In this document: piece by piece, positions 9,492 through 11,225 of the stretch | Layout of the letters: every line of letters starts with the position of its first letter | Position numbering within the stretch: position 1 is the stretch's first letter | The notes under the pieces: generated by a model | The model's input: the letters and a program-made list of their open reading frames with translations, nothing else | The model's database searches: none | Told to the model about the DNA's origin: nothing | Assembly: GCA_001701065.1 (NCBI GenBank) | Contig: DAAL01000105.1 | Span: forward strand, 1-11,225 | Source of the DNA: Bacteroidales bacterium GP4 | Lineage (GTDB): Bacteria > Bacteroidota > Bacteroidia > Bacteroidales > Muribaculaceae | Direction: 5' to 3' | DNA length: 11,225 bases | Translations under genes and position numbers: made by a program

Positions 9492-9588
9492 TTGATTTAA
9501 ACAATAGGATAATTTGATGAATGTGATTTCTGGTAATCAGGATTCATGTTATCATTTAGAGTCCCCTATTGTCAAAAGGTTTAATCAA
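9492..9588. repeat. Nested imperfect inverted repeat in the xylanase upstream region
   Basis: The outer arms are TTGATTTAAACAATAGG (9492-9508) and, on the other strand, TTGATTAAAC plus ACAATAGG separated by a 7-8 nt insertion (9565-9588). Inside them sit GATAA/TTATC (9508-9512, 9549-9553), ATGAAT/ATTCAT (9517-9522, 9542-9547) and GATT/AATC (9525-9528, 9535-9538). It lies 21-117 bp before the xylanase ATG, where an operator or a leader RNA structure would be. I could not find a consensus promoter for the gene here; a TTTG at 9574-9577 (minus strand) lacks a good -7 box. Confidence 0.7.
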
Positions 9589-9644
9589 AGGTGAAAAAAT
9601 TAAATTTTTTCTTAAATAAAACTTCATACGTCACCGGAAGGCAT

Positions 9645-9673
9645 AAAAAAAGAACCGTGAAATTTCACGATTC
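9645..9673 (-). terminator. Intrinsic terminator of the small-ORF cluster
   Basis: On the minus strand GAATCGTGA (from 9673) pairs with TCACGGTTC (to 9652) with one T-G wobble and a tiny A/T loop, followed directly by seven T (9651-9645). Two further hairpins lie just before it: AATGGAC/GTCCATT (9705-9727) and ATATTG/CAATAT (9677-9704). Confidence 0.9.
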
Positions 9674-9739
9674 CGTATATTGTTAAACTTCTTCTTCTCA
9701 ATATAATGGACTAAATAAATGTCCATTTTGGGGAGTCAA

Positions 9740-9805
9740 CTAACGATACATTTCAGCTGCTGACTCAAAGTACCACTTAAGTACTGTTTTAAATAAATTT
9801 TTCAT
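9740..9805 (-). CDS. smORF 3: 21-residue amphipathic peptide, unknown function
   Basis: ATG at 9805 opens a 21-codon frame ending in TAG: it starts MKNLFKTVLKWYFESAAE and ends MYR. I do not recognise it. The sequence has the spacing of an amphipathic helix (Leu/Phe/Val/Trp/Tyr on one side, Lys/Glu on the other), which could mean membrane contact, but at this length that is only a suggestion. It is the third tiny frame on the same strand between one promoter and one terminator. Its leader (TTTAAGCATTATGAAAAA) resembles those of smORF 1 and 2 only in the TTATGAA around the start. The last codons and stop lie in an inverted repeat (GAGTCA/TGACTC), so a non-coding role for this part is an alternative. 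Confidence 0.45.
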   Translation of the reverse strand: MKNLFKTVLKWYFESAAEMYR

Positions 9806-9876
9806 AATGCTTAAATTTTTAAATATTCAACATTCTAAGCAATCTCTCAAAAACTTTTTCTCTGTAAAGAAGATGC

Positions 9877-9990
9877 TTAATCCTCTTCTACCGGGGTGCA
9901 ATCGCCGGTTACCCGGAAATAGTTATGTTCTCGCATGTTTCTAACATAACAGTCAACCCCAACTTTGAAGTACTTAATCATCTTGTTCAT
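9877..9990 (-). CDS. smORF 2: 37-residue peptide, paralogue of smORF 1, unknown function
   Basis: The frame starts at ATG 9990 with MNKMIKYFKVGVDCYVRNMR and ends GDCTPVEED before TAA. It shares nine of its first 17 residues with smORF 1 (MNKMI, Lys9, Gly11, Tyr15, Val16), and several DNA differences at the shared residues are silent (AAA/AAG, AAG/AAA, GGT/GGG, TAC/TAT). This is the pattern expected of translated sequence. It has two cysteines (14 and 31), which smORF 1 lacks, and an acidic end. No signal peptide or membrane segment is visible. An 8-bp inverted repeat (GTTATGTT/AACATAAC, 9922-9950) lies inside the coding region. I do not recognise the family. Confidence 0.6.
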   Translation of the reverse strand: MNKMIKYFKVGVDCYVRNMREHNYFRVTGDCTPVEED

Positions 9991-10021
9991 AATAACATAC
10001 TTTTAATTAGTAAATTTACTT

Positions 10022-10058
10022 GTCTGTGTTGGGCAGACTAAATCAAGGCGTTTCCGCC
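10022..10058 (-). other. Two small hairpins between smORF 1 and smORF 2
   Basis: On the minus strand GGCG-GAAA-CGCC (10058-10047) is a 4-bp stem closed by a GNRA tetraloop, and GTCTG/CAGAC (10038-10022) is a 5-bp stem with a 7-nt loop. Neither has a U-run, so they do not look like terminators; they could be processing sites or stability elements. Confidence 0.45.
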
Positions 10059-10080
10059 GTCCAGCTTAGTTAATAAAGAA

Positions 10081-10179
10081 TCATCTTTGAACACGTCCGC
10101 TACGTAGACTGTTGTTATCACTGACTACCTTAACGTAAGCGTTAAGACCATTCTTCATTAACTGAATCATTTTGTTCAT
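10081..10179 (-). CDS. smORF 1: 32-residue peptide, first of a tandem family, unknown function
   Basis: ATG 10179 opens a 32-codon frame: MNKMIQLMKNGLNAYVKVVS at the start, then a polar, basic end (SLRSGRVQR) and TGA. It is the promoter-proximal member of the cluster, about 85 nt after the predicted transcription start. The N-terminal half is hydrophobic/basic and could form an amphipathic helix; no signal peptide or transmembrane segment is evident. Similarity to smORF 2 in residues and in silent codon differences is the main evidence that it is translated. An overlapping three-codon frame, ATGTTATTATGA, ends across its start codon. I do not recognise a known family; secreted signal, toxin-like peptide, regulator subunit or leader peptide are all open. 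Confidence 0.6.
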   Translation of the reverse strand: MNKMIQLMKNGLNAYVKVVSDNNSLRSGRVQR

Positions 10180-10268
10180 AATAACATTAATTTAATTAAA
10201 CCTAAAACTTTCTTTGAGCACCTATCTTATATCGGTTGCTTCGTTAATATATACACTTAAACTTGGCG

Positions 10269-10300
10269 CAAAGTTAGATTAGAGTTTAAAAATACGCAAC
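10269..10300 (-). promoter_or_regulatory. Promoter of the small-ORF cluster
   Basis: On the minus strand TAACTTTG (10276-10269) fits TAnnTTTG exactly. At -33, GTTG (10300-10297) stands 20 nt upstream, a three-of-four match to TTTG. Transcription would start near 10264 and run about 620 nt to the terminator at 9645. Confidence 0.55.
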
Positions 10301-10305
10301 AAAAC

Positions 10306-10321
10306 TATGTTTTTTAACATA
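10306..10321. promoter_or_regulatory. Palindrome directly upstream of the small-ORF promoter
   Basis: TATGTT-TTTT-AACATA is a perfect 6-bp dyad with a 4-bp spacer, centred about 50 bp before the predicted start site. This is a usual place for an activator site. The binding protein is unknown. Confidence 0.4.
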
Positions 10322-10469
10322 TAAATTTCCGTAATCAGTTGATATACTGGAATATATTTTTTACGATTTTTGCCATCAAAATCGGTAAAGACAGAGCTAA
10401 AATGCATTTTTATGCAGAATATATACCATCCCATCATTAAACACGTACTCAAAAGACGCCACAAAACGC
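10322..10469. other. A/T-rich non-coding stretch with hairpins
   Basis: Together with its flanks this is the gap between the sulfhydrylase gene and the small-ORF promoter. I see no convincing gene. It contains a strong inverted repeat at 10360-10389 (TTTACGATTTT/AAAATC-G-GTAAA) and a short one at 10403-10416 (TGCAT-TTTT-ATGCA). Neither has a U-run on the side that would make it a terminator. Confidence 0.5.
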
Positions 10470-10489
10470 AAAAAAATGGAGCCATCCAT
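10470..10489 (-). terminator. Probable intrinsic terminator of the sulfhydrylase gene
   Basis: On the minus strand ATGGA-TGGC-TCCAT is followed directly by TTTTTTG, 62 bp after the stop codon. The stem is short (5 bp) but the T-run is good. Confidence 0.55.
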
Positions 10490-10550
10490 GACGGACAGCC
10501 CCACCACCTAAAACAGTTTCTTAGATTTCTCCTATCAGAATGTTTAGGGT

Positions 10551-11225
10551 TTAAATTTTGTCGAACGCTTGGTCAAGATCCTCGATGATATCGTCAATGT
10601 GCTCGGTGCCGATGGACAACCGCACAGTGGAGGGAGTGACGTGCTGCTGCGCAAGCTCCTCAGGCGACATCTGCGAGTGGGTAGTGGTATACGGATGTAT
10701 GACAAGACTCTTTACATCAGCCACGTTGGCGAGAAGCGAAAACACCTCAAGAGCATCGATAAACTTCCATGCCTCCTCCTGACCGCCTTTTATCTCGAAT
10801 GTAAATATACTTCCTGCGCCGCCGGGGAAATACTTACGGTACAGTTCATGGTCACGGTGGTCAGGAAGCGAAGGATGGTTCACCTTAACCACTTTGGGGT
10901 GTTTTGACAGATATTCAACAACTTTAAGCGCATTTTCCACATGCCGTTCAACACGTAAGGACAATGTTTCAAGTCCCTGCAGCAGAATGAAGGCATTGAA
11001 AGGCGATATGGTAGCTCCAGTGTCACGGAGAAGGACGGCACGTATACGTGTCACAAATGCCGCCGGTCCGGCTACTTCGGAGAACACCGCTCCGTGATAA
11101 CTCGGATCGGGCTTGGCAAGAGTGGGAAACTTGTCGGGATGCTTCGACCAGTCAAATGTTCCGCCGTCCACTATCACGCCGCCAAGACTTGAACCGTGAC
11201 CGCCGATAAACTTGGTTGCGGAATG
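10551..11225 (-). CDS. metY: O-acetylhomoserine sulfhydrylase (Cys/Met metabolism PLP enzyme), C-terminal part
   Basis: The last 224 residues of a Cys/Met-metabolism PLP-dependent enzyme are visible; the start lies beyond the window. The first codons read HSATKFIGGHG, so the PLP-binding lysine is the fifth residue seen (codon 11213-11211). The long insertion after it (WSKHPDKFPTLAKPDPSYHG), the FNAFILLQGLETLSLR segment and the end HPYTTTHSQMSPEELAQ...TPSTVRLSIGTEHIDDI fit O-acetylhomoserine aminocarboxypropyltransferase rather than cystathionine gamma-synthase or beta-lyase. It makes homocysteine from O-acetylhomoserine and sulfide in the cytoplasm, for methionine synthesis. The choice among close relatives (MetY/MetZ/CysD-type) rests on pattern memory. 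It is closed by a hairpin and T-run (10470-10489). Confidence 0.9.
   Translation of the reverse strand, partial: HSATKFIGGHGSSLGGVIVDGGTFDWSKHPDKFPTLAKPDPSYHGAVFSEVAGPAAFVTRIRAVLLRDTGATISPFNAFILLQGLETLSLRVERHVENALKVVEYLSKHPKVVKVNHPSLPDHRDHELYRKYFPGGAGSIFTFEIKGGQEEAWKFIDALEVFSLLANVADVKSLVIHPYTTTHSQMSPEELAQQHVTPSTVRLSIGTEHIDDIIEDLDQAFDKI

Larger units (their letters stand above)
9976..10198 (-). repeat. Duplicated 34-nt leader/start block of smORF 1 and smORF 2
   Basis: The minus-strand blocks 10198-10165 and 10009-9976 both read TAATTAAA, three variable bases, ATGTTATTATGAACAA, then A or G, then ATGATT: 34 nt with four mismatches. The copies start 189 bp apart. Identity falls sharply after the first five codons, so the translation-initiation region is more conserved than the rest of the DNA. 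Confidence 0.85.

Noticed and set aside
10279..10485. 68-codon frame on the minus strand, hydrophobic start
   Set aside because: Its ATG lies in a hairpin/T-run that looks like a terminator, the composition follows A/T-rich non-coding DNA, and it would run across the small-ORF promoter region up to its -7 box.
10370..10588. 72-codon frame on the plus strand
   Set aside because: It overlaps the end of the sulfhydrylase gene and the terminator; no recognisable protein pattern.

Overview
The window looks like chromosome from a gut-type Bacteroidota, most likely order Bacteroidales; Muribaculaceae or a Prevotella/Bacteroides relative is my guess, not a demonstration. Reasons: promoters fit the Bacteroidetes pattern TTTG - about 19-20 nt - TAnnTTTG, start codons are preceded by A/T-rich sequence rather than Shine-Dalgarno motifs, and the products (short HU paralogue, 29-residue AURKAIP1/COX24-type protein, RNase E/G family protein, GH10-CE1 fusion) are typical of this phylum.

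Layout. 1-336 (+) is the 3' end of an unidentified gene with a basic, Pro/Glu-rich tail. 528-1046 (+) is ferritin with its own promoter and a strong terminator (1069-1105) that also faces the convergent gene block. Everything after that is on the minus strand. In transcription order from the right: O-acetylhomoserine sulfhydrylase (metY-like, cut by the window end), a 500-bp A/T-rich stretch, a cluster of three tiny ORFs (32, 37 and 21 codons) with its own promoter and terminator, a secreted GH10 xylanase-CE1 esterase, folB, metG, ansA, HU, the 29-residue ribosome-associated-type protein, and an RNase E/G family gene. Most of this is ordinary housekeeping: iron storage, methionine/cysteine synthesis, folate synthesis, Met-tRNA charging, Asn hydrolysis, nucleoid structure and RNA turnover. 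metG-ansA (38-bp gap) and HU-small protein (49-bp gap) may be cotranscribed. The xylanase-esterase is the accessory, plant-fibre-degrading element.

Most unusual part: 9645-10276. A consensus-type -7 box leads into a transcript of about 620 nt that encodes three very small peptides and ends in a perfect U7 terminator. The first two peptides are paralogues: they share a 34-nt leader/start block with 4 mismatches, nine of the first 17 residues, and synonymous third-position differences at four of those nine. I do not recognise the family. The transcript is also rich in inverted repeats. Between this cluster and the xylanase start there is a nested inverted repeat of about 97 bp. These smORFs are the best candidate in the window for something undescribed.
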